DNA of 64,000 bases from Xanthomonas fragariae (GCF_017603965.1 NZ_CP071955.1:620001-684000); one strand, 5' to 3'; positions 37,126 through 46,633 are shown, counted from the stretch's first letter. Notes: generated by a model not told the origin, from the sequence alone. Made by a program: numbers and translations.

Positions 37126-37791
37126 TCAAGGGCCATTGCACTTTATATCTTCAATTAATTTACGTATCCCATCGCGGAACTTGCGGAAGCTTGGGGACTG
37201 ATTGATTTCAATATCCATTTTTGGGCATATCTTTTCAGCCCAAGCATGCTTGATTTCGCCAGGCAACGGCCATCCCGCTTTGATGATGGTCGCGGATCCT
37301 CCAGGGTGGACTGCATCTGCCAATAGTTCCCAAGTTCCACAGATGCTGTCCTGTTGATAGCCTGAAAGGATATCTCTTCTTGCTCTTGGATACGCAGAAA
37401 AAATAGCTTGCTTGTCACCCAGAAACCAAGATTCCATCTCCTCGATTGCAAGACGAAAGATCGTTTTCGGCGCAGGATTGCAGCTTCTCAGCATAGCCTT
37501 CAGTTCGGACAGAAATGCAGCGCAATCGCGTTGATCGGTATCCAGAACGACGACGACCGCATCAATGCCTGGTGTCCTGCCGTAACCGCGAATTATTCTA
37601 GGCAGCTGGTTCAGTAATGCTCGCTTGGCAGGATCAGAAGAGCTTGAAAGGCCAGTGGGTAGTTTTCCAATTCCCTTATATTCATGAATGTGCCAAGTGT
37701 GTGGATCTGCATGCGTACCAATGACCTTCGGTAGCAGCATGCCAATCATTTTGGCCCCCGAGCTGTCTTCCACAAGAACTTCAATATGCAT
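37126..37791 (-). CDS. DUF4276 family protein, TOPRIM-like; partner of the adjacent ATPase
   Basis: 221 aa. Acidic motifs are placed as in TOPRIM-type nucleases: VLVEDSSGAKMI (Glu, about residue 8), VVVLDTDQRDC (DxD, about 80-89) and FRLAIEEMESWFLGD (about 112-126). The IEExESW-LGD block is typical of DUF4276. The gene starts 2 bases after the ATPase stop (TAAGTATG), so the two are translated together. The function of DUF4276 is not established; a nuclease effector controlled by the ATPase is inferred by analogy with OLD-type and AAA+TOPRIM defence pairs. A/T use is higher than in its neighbours, a sign of transfer. Confidence 0.75.
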   Translation of the reverse strand: MHIEVLVEDSSGAKMIGMLLPKVIGTHADPHTWHIHEYKGIGKLPTGLSSSSDPAKRALLNQLPRIIRGYGRTPGIDAVVVVLDTDQRDCAAFLSELKAMLRSCNPAPKTIFRLAIEEMESWFLGDKQAIFSAYPRARRDILSGYQQDSICGTWELLADAVHPGGSATIIKAGWPLPGEIKHAWAEKICPKMDIEINQSPSFRKFRDGIRKLIEDIKCNGP

Positions 37792-37793
37792 AC

Positions 37794-39026
37794 TTATTTT
37801 GTATCCAAGTAGTCGCTATACCAAAGTCCGCCAAGGGGTAGTCCTTCTTCTACCAGATTGCGCACGAGTTCGATATCGGATGCCCGGCGAATGGCCGAAA
37901 ACCCGTTTTTTCCTTTCTCAAGTATCCAAACTTCCTTTGGGGAAAGCGCATCGACAAAATAAGGTTGATGAGTAGTTACAAAGATCTGCGGCGCGTTCTT
38001 CTTTCCTGTTGCATGGCTGCGCAGTTCCCGTGCCAATGAGTCGAGTAGACGGTGGTAAAGGCCGTTTTCGGGCTCTTCGATGCAGATGAAGGGCGGTGGG
38101 TCAGGATCTTCCATCAATAACAGATATGCGAATATCTTAAGCGTGCCATCAGACATCTGGCCTGCATAAAATGGATCGTCGAATGCGCCATCGTTGAATT
38201 GAAGAAGTACCCGTTTGTCTTCGGTCACTGTTGTTTTGATGCTGTGCACACCAGGAATTTTGGCTGCGATGCGATCGAGGATGGTCTTGAAGCGTTCCTT
38301 GTGCTCGCGCTCCATGTACTGGACAACGTTTCCGATGTTGTCGCCGTGCATATCTAGATGTCGTTGAGCGCCGGCCGACGGCATTGAACGTGCAGCGTCT
38401 GGATGAAAATATGAAAGGTACCAGCCTTTCAGAAAATCACGGAAACGTTTGATGCGTGGATGCTCTTTCAGCGTACCGAGAGTTGCAATTCCCATTTGGC
38501 GCAGGTCAGTAAGTTCAACGTCTTCCTGTGCGCGATCTTCTTCGCCGCTGGACGTTTCGACTGCTTCTTCGCCAGCCCACACCTTTCCAACGCCATGATG
38601 CAGACGTAGGAAGGGATACGGTCGCCCATGCTTCTGCCCCTTGCGGCGTTGTTTGAGAACTTCTGATTCAACAAATGGCCTCCCGCTGCTGTCCAGGTTG
38701 ATGGAAAGCTCATAGGTGATAGGGCGTTCGCCTATTGCTTCTCTATAGTAGATGTCGAAACGGATTGGTTCTTCAGTCCCTAACGAGCGCATACGTTCGA
38801 AACCACCGCGCTGCTTGTCATCACAAGCGGATTCAACGTCTTTTGAAAGGCAGTCCGCGACGAAACCGAAAGCATCGAATAATGTGCTTTTACCTACACC
38901 ATTTTTGCCAATCACTACGGTGAAAGGAGTGAGCGGATCTCCTTGTTGCTCGGCAGAAAGCCGGCCAAGAGTGATGTCGCGCAGCGCGCGATAGTTGCGG
39001 ACCCGGAAGCCTTCGATCAATGCCAT
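37794..39026 (-). CDS. AAA family ATPase (AAA_21 / OLD-like, SMC-type head)
   Basis: 410 aa. Walker A FTVVIGKNGVGKSTLFDAF (about residues 35-53), a signature-like loop AGQMSDGTLKIFAYLLL, Walker B PPFICIEEPENGLY and the switch His in IFVTTHQPYFVDAL give an ABC/SMC-type ATPase head. Residues ~125-280 form the inserted helical region. ATG 39026 has a strong AAGGAAAGG site and lies 14 bases after the holC stop. The pair ATPase-DUF4276 sits between holC and valS, which are normally neighbours in related genomes. Lower G+C than the flanks supports acquisition. An anti-phage role is likely but not shown. Confidence 0.82.
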   Translation of the reverse strand: MALIEGFRVRNYRALRDITLGRLSAEQQGDPLTPFTVVIGKNGVGKSTLFDAFGFVADCLSKDVESACDDKQRGGFERMRSLGTEEPIRFDIYYREAIGERPITYELSINLDSSGRPFVESEVLKQRRKGQKHGRPYPFLRLHHGVGKVWAGEEAVETSSGEEDRAQEDVELTDLRQMGIATLGTLKEHPRIKRFRDFLKGWYLSYFHPDAARSMPSAGAQRHLDMHGDNIGNVVQYMEREHKERFKTILDRIAAKIPGVHSIKTTVTEDKRVLLQFNDGAFDDPFYAGQMSDGTLKIFAYLLLMEDPDPPPFICIEEPENGLYHRLLDSLARELRSHATGKKNAPQIFVTTHQPYFVDALSPKEVWILEKGKNGFSAIRRASDIELVRNLVEEGLPLGGLWYSDYLDTK

Positions 39027-39040
39027 TCCCTTTCCTTTCC

Positions 39041-39466
39041 TTACATGTCGTATTTCGTGAGTTCCAGGCCCCGGGCCTTGTACTGCTTCCAGCGTTCGCG
39101 CAGCGGTTCGCGGGCGGCGGGGTCGGCGGGGACGACTTCCAGCACGCGGTCGCAGGCGCCCAGGTAAGGGTCGTCGCGCAGGTTGATCACCAGCGGACGC
39201 GAGGGGGCGGTGAACTCGGGCGCGGCGATCAGCACCGGGGTCAGTTCGTCATCCTCATCGGTGCCGGCGATCTGGTGCGGCACATAGGCCTCGTCGTCGA
39301 ACGCCCACAGCAAATCGTCCAATGCCTGCGCCTGCGCTGCGTCGCGCGCCAGGATCAACGTGGACAGATTGGCGTCGTTGGCCTTGCGCGCCAGCTCGCA
39401 GACCAGCCGCAGCGGTTCGTCGAGAAAGCGCGGTTTGGCGATCAGGTAGAAATCGGCACGGGGCAT
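39041..39466 (-). CDS. holC: DNA polymerase III chi subunit
   Basis: 141 aa. MPRADFYLIAKPRFLDEPLR, LARKANDANLSTLILARDAA and ALDDLLWAFDDEAYVPHQIA match the HolC fold and length. Chi contacts SSB and pairs with psi (HolD), a candidate for which is at 32443. It lies downstream of pepA, separated by a family 2 palindromic repeat. Confidence 0.93.
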   Translation of the reverse strand: MPRADFYLIAKPRFLDEPLRLVCELARKANDANLSTLILARDAAQAQALDDLLWAFDDEAYVPHQIAGTDEDDELTPVLIAAPEFTAPSRPLVINLRDDPYLGACDRVLEVVPADPAAREPLRERWKQYKARGLELTKYDM

Positions 39467-39476
39467 CAGGGCAGAA

Positions 39477-39589
39477 AATCGGGAGAGGGGAGTCGGGAAT
39501 GGCCACAGTATCGCTGCGACCTCGAAGGTCGCGGCGATGCCTGAGAGAAGAGGGCTTTCACGATTCCCTATTCCCGATGCTCAATTCCC
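39477..39589. repeat. Family 2 G/C-arm palindromic repeat between pepA and holC
   Basis: The left arm AATCGGGAGAGGGGAGTCGG (and on into GAATGGC, to 39503) opposes the right arm CGATTCCCTATTCCCGATGC plus TCAATTCCC (39561-39589). An inner stem (TCGCTGCGACCT / AGGTCGCGGCGA) adds a hairpin core. On the coding strand the right arm contains the last codons and TGA of pepA (GGGAATTGA). Confidence 0.75.
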
Positions 39590-41062
39590 ACCTGCGGCGC
39601 GATCCAGCAACCACTGCGTCAGCAAGCCCACCGGTCGTCCGGTCGCCATGCCGCGCTTGCCCTCGTCGCTGGCCACGCCAGCGATGTCCAGATGCGCCCA
39701 GCGCTGGTTTTCGGTGAAGCGCGACAGGAAGCAGCCGGCAGTGATCGCACCGCCCCAGCGGCCGCCGATGTTGTAGACGTCGGCGAACGTGGAATCCAGC
39801 AGGCCCTGGTACTCGTCCCACAGCGGCAGGCGCCAGGCGCGGTCGAACACGTGCTCGCCAGCGGCCAGCAGCTCATTGGCCAGGTCGTCGTGCTTGCTCA
39901 TCAGGCCGGCGGTTTGGTGGCCGAGCGCCACCATGCAGGCGCCGGTGAGCGTGGCCACGTCCACCAGCGCTTCAGGGTTGAAGCGCTCGGCGTAGGTCAG
40001 CGCATCGCACAGGATCAGGCGACCTTCGGCGTCGGTATTGCCGACCTCGATGGTCTTGCCGGACATGCTGGTGATCACGTCCGACGGGCGGTAGGCATTG
40101 CCGTCGATGGCGTTTTCCACCGCCGGCACCACCACCACCAGATTGATCGGCAGCTCGGCCTTGACCGTGGCCACGAAGGTGCCGATGACGTTGGCGCCGC
40201 CGCACATGTCGTACTTCATTTCCTCGATGCCACCCTGCGTCTTGAGGTTGACGCCGCCGGTATCGAAGGTAATGCCCTTGCCGACCAGCACGTACGGGCG
40301 GGCGTCACCGCCGCCGTTCCACTTCAGCACGATCAGGCGCGGGCGGTTAGCCGAACCACGCGCCACCGACAGCAGCGAGCCCATGCCCAGTGCGTCCATC
40401 TGCGCCTCGTCCAGGATCTGCGCTTCGGCGCCGGGGAATTGGCCGGCGAACGCGGCGGCAGTCTCTGCCAGGTAGGCCGGGGTACAGTAGTTCGGCGGCA
40501 GGTTGCCCAGCTCGCGGGCGAACTCCACGCCCTCGGCGGTGGCCACGCCAACGGCCAATGCGCGGGCGTCGGCGCCGGCGATCGCCAGGCTGGTCAGGCC
40601 GGTCTCATCGACTTTTTTCTTGTCCAGCGTGGCGGTGTAGCGGTAGGCGGCGTGGTCGCTGACGATCACAGCCTGGCGGATGTTCCAGGCGGCATCGCGG
40701 GCTTTGACGGGGAGTTCGGTCAGGGTGAGCAGGGCAGTGCCGACCGCGCCGGTCTTCAGCGCACAGGTCGCATCGCCGATCGCCTTGAGGTAGGGCGCCA
40801 CGCCAAATTTGCCGGCTTCGCCCAGGCCGACCACCAGCACGCGCGGGGCGGCCACGCCGGGCAGGTCGTGCAGCAGGGTGGTGCTGCCGGTCTTGCCGGC
40901 CACATCGCCGCGTGCCACCAATGCCGTCAAACGGCCCTGGCTGGCGCTGTCCAGCGCCTGGGCAGCAGGCGAAAGGGTCTTGTCGGCGAACACGCCAACT
41001 ACGATGCAGTCGACGTGGGTGCTTGCCGGCGCGTCTTGGTTCAGGATGAATTGCAGGGCCAT
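39581..41062 (-). CDS. pepA: Leucyl aminopeptidase
   Basis: 493 aa M17 aminopeptidase. The signature [18 protein letters not shown] and metal ligands in [18 protein letters not shown] are intact; the C-terminal catalytic domain spans about residues 165-490. In enterobacteria PepA also binds DNA for XerCD recombination at cer/psi. It is divergent from lptF across 107 bp, a conserved arrangement. Its last two codons and stop lie in a family 2 repeat. Confidence 0.95.
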   Translation of the reverse strand: MALQFILNQDAPASTHVDCIVVGVFADKTLSPAAQALDSASQGRLTALVARGDVAGKTGSTTLLHDLPGVAAPRVLVVGLGEAGKFGVAPYLKAIGDATCALKTGAVGTALLTLTELPVKARDAAWNIRQAVIVSDHAAYRYTATLDKKKVDETGLTSLAIAGADARALAVGVATAEGVEFARELGNLPPNYCTPAYLAETAAAFAGQFPGAEAQILDEAQMDALGMGSLLSVARGSANRPRLIVLKWNGGGDARPYVLVGKGITFDTGGVNLKTQGGIEEMKYDMCGGANVIGTFVATVKAELPINLVVVVPAVENAIDGNAYRPSDVITSMSGKTIEVGNTDAEGRLILCDALTYAERFNPEALVDVATLTGACMVALGHQTAGLMSKHDDLANELLAAGEHVFDRAWRLPLWDEYQGLLDSTFADVYNIGGRWGGAITAGCFLSRFTENQRWAHLDIAGVASDEGKRGMATGRPVGLLTQWLLDRAAGGN

Positions 41063-41169
41063 TGATCAGATTCCGTAGGCAAATCCGTACAATCGCGGGC
41101 TGTTTACGCCAACCGGACTAGGCTGGCGACGCCGCGAACGAATCCGAGAGTTTAAGACAAGCCCACCTC

Positions 41170-42252
41170 ATGCCGAAGCTCGATCGATACCTGCTTAGCG
41201 ATTTCACCCAGAGCTTCCTGGCCACCTTGATCGTGCTGCTGGTCGTCAGCGTGGGCGGTGTGCTGGTGGATATCCTCGGCAACATCGCCGATGGCCGCAT
41301 CCCGGCACGCTTGCTGCTGTCCCAGGTTGGCCTGCAGTTCGTGGCCTATTTGCCCATCATCCTGCCGCTTGCGCTCATGCTCGGCCTGCTGCTGGCACTG
41401 GCGCGCCTGTACCGCGATTCAGAAATGCCCGTCATAACCGCCATCGGCGTTGGCCCGCGGCGCATGTTGCGGCCAATGTTGATGCTGGTGGTGCCAGTCG
41501 TGGTGGTGATCGGGCTGTGCTCGCTGTGGCTGGGTCCCTGGGCCAACCGTACCGCCGAGACGATGCTGGAAGACGCCAACCGCAGCGTGCTGATGGCCGG
41601 CCTGGAGTCGGGCAAGTTCACGCCGCTGTCCGGTGGCGGGGTGGTCTACCTGGCGACGATTTCCGCCGACGGCAAGGGCCTGGGCAAGGTCTTCATGCAG
41701 CGCCAGAAGGACGACCGCATCGATGTGGTCACCGCCGATCGCGGCGCGATGTTCTTCGAAGGCAAGACCGACCGTTTCCTGCGCCTGGAGGACGGCTACC
41801 GCATCGAAGGCCCGGCTGCCGGCGACACCCTGGACTACCGGCTGATGAAGTTCGCCAGCAACGATGTGGCCTTACCTGATCGCACCCGCGGACACGACGC
41901 CAACGATCCGGAAGTGATGTGGACGACACAGTTGCTCTCCGACGAGCGCCCGGCCGCGCGTGCGCAGCTGCATGAGCGCCTGGCGCCGCCGCTGCTGGCG
42001 CTGGCGTTCGCGCTGCTGACCCTGCCGTTGTCGCGCAGCGCGCCGCGCCAGCAGCGCTACGGTCGGATCATGGTGGCCTTCCTGGCCTACATGGTCGGCA
42101 CCAATCTGATGATCGTCGGTACTCAGTGGATCGCCAACGGCAAGACCCCTGCTGCGCTGGGTCTGTGGTGGCTGACGCTGCCACTGCTGGCGGTGGCGAT
42201 CTGGGCGTATGCGCGCGATGGCCGCGTGCGTCGGCCGAGGGCAGGCGCATGA
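41170..42252 (+). CDS. lptF: LPS export ABC transporter permease LptF
   Basis: 360 aa. Helices at about residues 12-35, 55-80 and 100-120 are followed by a periplasmic jellyroll domain (about 130-265) and three more helices, the LptF/LptG fold. Family stretches include LPKLDRYLLSDFTQSF-like start residues and LALMLGLLLALARLYRDSEM. It moves LPS from the inner membrane to the Lpt bridge with LptG and LptB. The stop overlaps the lptG start (ATGA). Confidence 0.95.
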   Translation: MPKLDRYLLSDFTQSFLATLIVLLVVSVGGVLVDILGNIADGRIPARLLLSQVGLQFVAYLPIILPLALMLGLLLALARLYRDSEMPVITAIGVGPRRMLRPMLMLVVPVVVVIGLCSLWLGPWANRTAETMLEDANRSVLMAGLESGKFTPLSGGGVVYLATISADGKGLGKVFMQRQKDDRIDVVTADRGAMFFEGKTDRFLRLEDGYRIEGPAAGDTLDYRLMKFASNDVALPDRTRGHDANDPEVMWTTQLLSDERPAARAQLHERLAPPLLALAFALLTLPLSRSAPRQQRYGRIMVAFLAYMVGTNLMIVGTQWIANGKTPAALGLWWLTLPLLAVAIWAYARDGRVRRPRAGA

Positions 42253-43355
42253 GGCTGATGCCGCGAGTACACGATGTGTACGTCGGCCGCGTGGTGTTGT
42301 TCACCGTGCTGCTGACCTGGTCGGTATTGCTGGGCCTGGACCTGGTCAACGCCTTCGCCAGCGAGGCCAAGAACATCGGCCAGGGCAGCTATAGCTTCGG
42401 TCATGCGGTGGCTTACGTGGCCTACACCGTGCCGCGCCGGGCCTATACCTTGTTTCCCACGGCCGCAGTGATCGGCGCGCTAATGGGCCTGGGCCAGTTG
42501 GCAGCGACGTCCGAATTGACCGCCTTGCGCGCACTGGGCGTGTCGCGCAAGCGCATGTCAGCTTCGGTAGTTGCGGCGATGGCGCTGCTGACCGTCGGCA
42601 TGGTGATCAGTGGCGAGACTGTGGGCCCCTGGGCGCAAAACCAGGCCGACACGCTGAAAACCACCGCCCGCTACAACAGCAATATGGCGGCGTCGCGCTA
42701 TTCCGGCCTGTGGGCGCGAGAGGGCGACACCTTCCTCAATGCGCTGAGCGGCGAAGAAAAGCTGCTCGACGGCGGCGGCACCGCGTTGGATCTGCACGAT
42801 GTGCGGTTGTACCACCTCGATCCAGGCGGCCGTCTGCAGCAGCTGACCTATGCGGCCGTTGCCGAGCACCGCAGTGGCACTTGGACGCTGCGGAACGTGC
42901 GCCGCGATACCTTCCAGGAACGCTCGGTGCAGCGCGAAACCTTCCCTGAGCTACCGTGGCAATCGCAGCTGAGCCCGGCAGCGCTGGCAGCCGGCCTGGC
43001 CAAGCCGCGTAATCTGTCCGCGCACGATCTGGAACAGAGCATCGAATACCGTCGCCGCAATGGGCTGGATGCGCGCGATTACGAGGATCAGTACTGGAGC
43101 CGCTGGTTTTATCCGCTCAACGTGCTGGCATTGTGCATGGCGGCGATCCCGTTCTCCTTCGGGTCGCTGCGCAGCGGCGGGCTGGGTAAGCGCCTGTTCC
43201 TTGGCATCCTGTTCGCGCTCGGGTTCTGGCTGCTGCAGCTGTTCTTCGGCCGCATGGCCGGCGCGCTCAAGCTCGATTACCGCATCGCCTACGCGCTGCC
43301 GCCGATGGTGATGATGGGCGTGTCGGCGTGGTTGTTCCGGCGGCGCAGTAGCTAG
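42249..43355 (+). CDS. lptG: LPS export ABC transporter permease LptG
   Basis: 368 aa paralogue of LptF with the same helix-jellyroll-helix layout; ALMGLGQLAATSELTALRAL is the coupling-helix region. ATG 42249 overlaps the lptF stop; the open frame upstream lies in lptF. The stop codon TAG (43353-43355) runs into a family 1 palindrome, whose first bases it shares. Confidence 0.95.
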   Translation: MRLMPRVHDVYVGRVVLFTVLLTWSVLLGLDLVNAFASEAKNIGQGSYSFGHAVAYVAYTVPRRAYTLFPTAAVIGALMGLGQLAATSELTALRALGVSRKRMSASVVAAMALLTVGMVISGETVGPWAQNQADTLKTTARYNSNMAASRYSGLWAREGDTFLNALSGEEKLLDGGGTALDLHDVRLYHLDPGGRLQQLTYAAVAEHRSGTWTLRNVRRDTFQERSVQRETFPELPWQSQLSPAALAAGLAKPRNLSAHDLEQSIEYRRRNGLDARDYEDQYWSRWFYPLNVLALCMAAIPFSFGSLRSGGLGKRLFLGILFALGFWLLQLFFGRMAGALKLDYRIAYALPPMVMMGVSAWLFRRRSS

Positions 43356-43501
43356 AGCGACTAACAACACGACTGCGCGGCCACTATGCGGTTGCGGCCG
43401 GTGCCCGGAATCCACATGTACCATGACTCGTACAACTCCGGCTCCTCCGCGCCGTCCGCACCCACCTGACGAGCGCTCGCTACGTGTTGTTAGCTGCTTT
43501 T
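43354..43501. repeat. Family 1 palindromic element, copy B
   Basis: About 148 bp. The left end AGAGCGACTAACAACACGAC overlaps the TAG stop of lptG. The right end is CGTGTTGTTAGCTGCTTT. The apex is TGTAC-CATGACTC-GTACA, with a longer loop than the other copies. It lies between convergent lptG and the RDD gene and may act as a terminator for both. Confidence 0.85.
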
Positions 43502-43563
43502 ACGCGCGATCCGCGTTGCAGATGCAGCTTGTGGCGATAGCTATCGCATCGCGTGATTGCCGC

Positions 43564-44031
43564 TTAGGTCTTCGGTTTGGGAATTCTCCGCAACTGCGTC
43601 CCACTGGCTCGGTCGTGCCACGCCAGTCCACCGCGATCCACCCAGGCCCACCAGAACCCTGCGCCTGCCAAGGCCAGCGACAAAGTGCCGACCGCGTAGC
43701 GTATCCACAGCGTGCGCCATGAAGCTTGCGGGCCGATCAACGACAACCGCCACGGGCGCATGCCCAGGGTCTGGCCGCCGTGGCGCCAGCTCAAGGTGGC
43801 ATACACGCCGGCGGCGATCCAGCAGCACAGCCACAGCAGCCATTGCCAGCCGCTGAAAGGGGCGATGTTCTGGCGTGCCGGGTGCCCGGCAAGCGTGAAG
43901 GCCAGCGTGAAGGCGGCGGAAATCAACATCGATAGCGCCAGCACCGGCCAAACGTCGTAGCACATGGCCAGCAGTCGCCAGCCCACCAGGGCAGGAGCGC
44001 GTACAACGCAAGGCGAGGGGAGCGAGGTCAT
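43564..44031 (-). CDS. RDD family membrane protein
   Basis: 155 aa with three to four hydrophobic helices. The RDD signature is visible as RLLAMCYDVWPVLALSM near the N-terminus (the usual R-x3-D-x2-D region is partly degenerate) and GGQTLGMRPWRLSL (QTLGK-like) in the middle. ATG 44031 is preferred to the open frame to 44094. Function of the family is unclear; some members are Na+/H+ antiporters. Confidence 0.8.
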   Translation of the reverse strand: MTSLPSPCVVRAPALVGWRLLAMCYDVWPVLALSMLISAAFTLAFTLAGHPARQNIAPFSGWQWLLWLCCWIAAGVYATLSWRHGGQTLGMRPWRLSLIGPQASWRTLWIRYAVGTLSLALAGAGFWWAWVDRGGLAWHDRASGTQLRRIPKPKT

Positions 44032-44412
44032 GTCGCCAGCATAGCGGGCGCGAACGATCGAGCAACGCAGCGCTGCGGCAGCGGCGAGTCCCACATGGGG
44101 TGGCTACCTCGAAGTACGAGCGTCTATCAAACGCCTGCGCTAGCGCCCAGACGATATGGCCAGCGCTCGTGCGGCATGCGTCTATTCCGGCAACGGCGAT
44201 TCAGTCTTCCGATCATCGACTGACCGGAGAGACGACAAGTGATGGTCTCGTCATCACGTTCCGAGCGCGAGCTTCGCCCTATAGCTGTATGACCGTTCGT
44301 TACGCTTGTTAGCCGCTCAAGGTAGAACGGTTGGCTGGGTATCGAGGCAAGCCGCATGGCTGGCAAGCAACGCATTTGATCCAACGTGAGCGCCATGTTC
44401 TATGCTGGTGCG
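44032..44412. other. Divergent intergenic region between the RDD gene and xerD
   Basis: No gene seen in 381 bp. At 44297-44320 the sequence TACGCTTGTTAGCCGCTC matches one end of the family 1 palindrome and is probably a worn remnant. No clear promoter boxes could be picked out. Confidence 0.5.
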
Positions 44413-45384
44413 ATGTCTGCCAGCAGTCCCGCCGAACGCCGTCAGATTGTCCAACAACTGCCACCAGTGCAGGCAGCCGATGCCGCCACCATCGAGCGCT
44501 TTGTCGACCGTTTCTGGGCCGAGCAAGGCGTGGCGCGGCAGACCTTGGACAGTTATCGGCGCGACCTGGAAGGGCTGGCGCGCTGGCGCGACGGTGCCGG
44601 CGGCGGGTTGCTCGGCCTTGATCGTGCGACGTTGTTCGATTATCTGCGCTGGCGCTCGCAGGCTCATTACTCCCCGCGCAGCACTGCCCGGCTGCTGTCG
44701 ACCTTGCGCGCGTTCTACGGACTGTGTCTGCGCGACGGGGTGCGCAGCGACGATCCGACCGCGCTGATCGATCCGCCCCACTTGCCGCGTTCGCTGCCCA
44801 AAGCACTGACCGAAAGCCAGATCGAGGCGCTGTTGGCGGCGCCCGACATCGGCACCCCGCTGGGCCTGCGCGACCGCGCCATGCTGGAGTTGATGTATGC
44901 CGCCGGCCTGCGCGTCAGCGAACTGGTCAATCTGCCGGCGGTGGGGGTCAACCTGCGTCAAGGCGTGCTGCGGGTGATCGGCAAGGGCAGCAAGGATCGG
45001 CTGGTGCCGCTAGGCGAGGAATCCCAGCATTGGCTCGAGCGTTATTTACGCGATGCGCGCGCACTGCTGGCCGAGCACAAGCCGGTGGCGCCGGTGGACG
45101 GGCAGGTGCCGCTGTTCATCGATGCCACGCGTAGGCCGCTCAGCCGTCAGAGGTTCTGGGCATTGGTCAAACGCTACGCAGCCGTGGCCGGCATCGACCC
45201 GGCCACCGTCAGCCCGCACGGGCTGCGCCACAGCTTCGCCACCCATCTGCTCAATCACGGCGCCGATCTGCGCGCGCTGCAGATGCTGCTCGGTCACAGT
45301 TCGCTGTCGACCACCCAGATCTACACGCTGGTGGCGCGGCAACACCTGCAGAAGCTGCACGCCACGCATCATCCGCGCGGGTAA
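44413..45384 (+). CDS. xerD: Site-specific tyrosine recombinase XerD
   Basis: 323 aa. The N-terminal SAM-like domain ([20 protein letters not shown]) is followed by a catalytic domain with Arg I in [24 protein letters not shown] (HxxR), [13 protein letters not shown] (H and the nucleophile Tyr). It resolves chromosome dimers at dif with XerC and FtsK. ATG 44413 is used; two ATGs slightly upstream are possible. It is followed by dsbC, a common gammaproteobacterial order. Confidence 0.93.
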   Translation: MSASSPAERRQIVQQLPPVQAADAATIERFVDRFWAEQGVARQTLDSYRRDLEGLARWRDGAGGGLLGLDRATLFDYLRWRSQAHYSPRSTARLLSTLRAFYGLCLRDGVRSDDPTALIDPPHLPRSLPKALTESQIEALLAAPDIGTPLGLRDRAMLELMYAAGLRVSELVNLPAVGVNLRQGVLRVIGKGSKDRLVPLGEESQHWLERYLRDARALLAEHKPVAPVDGQVPLFIDATRRPLSRQRFWALVKRYAAVAGIDPATVSPHGLRHSFATHLLNHGADLRALQMLLGHSSLSTTQIYTLVARQHLQKLHATHHPRG

Positions 45385-45544
45385 CGGCCGGGGATCCTTG
45401 CGACATTCCGCTTGCCTAGCCACGCCTGCGCTGCCGGGCGCAACCAACCCAGCTTCTGACAACCGAGCGAACTGTCACGGCCGCTGCCTGGCTTCATCCG
45501 CGCTGTGCGAGAATCCGTGCACCCCATTCCATCCGGATGCGTGA

Positions 45545-46333
45545 ATGTATCGTCTTGCCATCGCCGCGCTGCTGGGCGCAATCAGCCTTACCGCCTGCGC
45601 GCAATCGTCGCAAACTGCGGCAAGCAATGCCGGCGCCGCGCCTGCTACAGCCACCGGCAGCGTGGATCAGCGCGTGAGCACGGCGCTCAAGGCGCTGGAC
45701 CCTGACTCCAAGCCCGATTACATCGGCGCCGCACCGTTTCCCGGCTTCCGCGAAGTGGTCGTTGGTGGGCAGGTGCTGTACGTCAGCGACAACGGCCGTT
45801 ACCTGATTCAGGCGCAGCCGTTCGATATCCAGAACAAGCAGTTCGCTGCCAGCCCCGGCCTTCTGGCCTATCGGCGCAAGCAGCTGGAGACTGTTCCCAA
45901 GGCCGACCGCATCGTGTTCGCGCCGGCAAATCCCAAGTACACCGTGACGGTGTTTACCGATGTGGAGTGCGGCTACTGCCGCAAGCTGCATAGCGAGATC
46001 GGCGAACTCAACAAGCATGGGATTGCGGTGGAATATCTGGCATTTCCGCGCATGGGCCTGGGCAGCCAGGACCACAAGGAGATGATCGCGGTGTGGTGTG
46101 CTGCCGACCGTAAGCAAGCGCTGACGGCTGCCAAGTCCGGGCAGCCGGTGAATTCCAGGGACTGTAAGAATCCGGTGTCGATGGAGTACACCTTGGGCCA
46201 GCGTTTGGGCGTCAACGGCACCCCGGCGATCTTTGCGCCGGACGGCACCCAGCTTGGTGGCTATCTGCCGCCGGCGCAGCTGCGTGAGGCGTTGGAAAAG
46301 CGCGCCGTGACCACGGCGGGCGGCAGCCGCTGA
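45545..46333 (+). CDS. dsbC: Thiol:disulfide interchange protein DsbC
   Basis: 262 aa periplasmic disulfide isomerase. The signal peptide ends around residue 18-20 (LTACAQSSQ; the Cys leaves open a lipoprotein). An N-terminal dimerisation region (about 55-115) precedes a thioredoxin domain with active site CGYCRKLH and the cis-Pro region VNGTPAIFAPDG. A second cysteine pair (VWCAADR and RDCKNP) matches the structural disulfide of DsbC. Confidence 0.92.
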   Translation: MYRLAIAALLGAISLTACAQSSQTAASNAGAAPATATGSVDQRVSTALKALDPDSKPDYIGAAPFPGFREVVVGGQVLYVSDNGRYLIQAQPFDIQNKQFAASPGLLAYRRKQLETVPKADRIVFAPANPKYTVTVFTDVECGYCRKLHSEIGELNKHGIAVEYLAFPRMGLGSQDHKEMIAVWCAADRKQALTAAKSGQPVNSRDCKNPVSMEYTLGQRLGVNGTPAIFAPDGTQLGGYLPPAQLREALEKRAVTTAGGSR

Positions 46334-46354
46334 TCCACGAAAAAGCGGTTGGAA

Positions 46355-46378
46355 AAAGCGGTTGTCTAATGCCGCTTT
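46355..46378 (+). terminator. Possible dsbC terminator hairpin
   Basis: AAAGCGG / CCGCTTT stem with a 10-base spacer, 22 bp after dsbC. The 13-bp unit GAAAAAGCGGTTG just before is tandemly duplicated (46339-46364), giving an alternative left arm. There is no downstream T-run. Confidence 0.45.
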
Positions 46379-46490
46379 GGCGCTGGCCGCTTCGACGGTC
46401 GGTGTGATTGCCCAGAAGGCCGGGGTGCGCATGCATTCGGGCCTTTTGCATGTATTGCAGGGCAGGCGGGTGGCATCGATTGTTCGGGTA

Positions 46491-46633
46491 AGAGCGGCTA
46501 ACAAAACGTAGCGAGCAGTCGTCAGGTGGGTGCTCACGACGCGGAGGAACCGGAGTGTACTCGTGGTACATGCCGATTCCGAGCACCGGCCGCGCCCGCC
46601 TGACGGCGGCGCAGTCGTTTTGTTAGCCGCTCT
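46491..46633. repeat. Family 1 palindromic element, copy C (inverted orientation)
   Basis: 143 bp. The ends AGAGCGGCTAACAAAACG and CGTTTTGTTAGCCGCTCT are perfect inverted repeats of 18 bp. The apex is TGTAC-N5-GTACA. It lies in the 568 bp between dsbC and purL; the rest of that gap shows no gene. Confidence 0.9.

Noticed and set aside
46339..46364. 13-bp tandem duplication GAAAAAGCGGTTG after dsbC as a regulatory repeat
   Set aside because: Only two copies; most simply a duplicated terminator arm.
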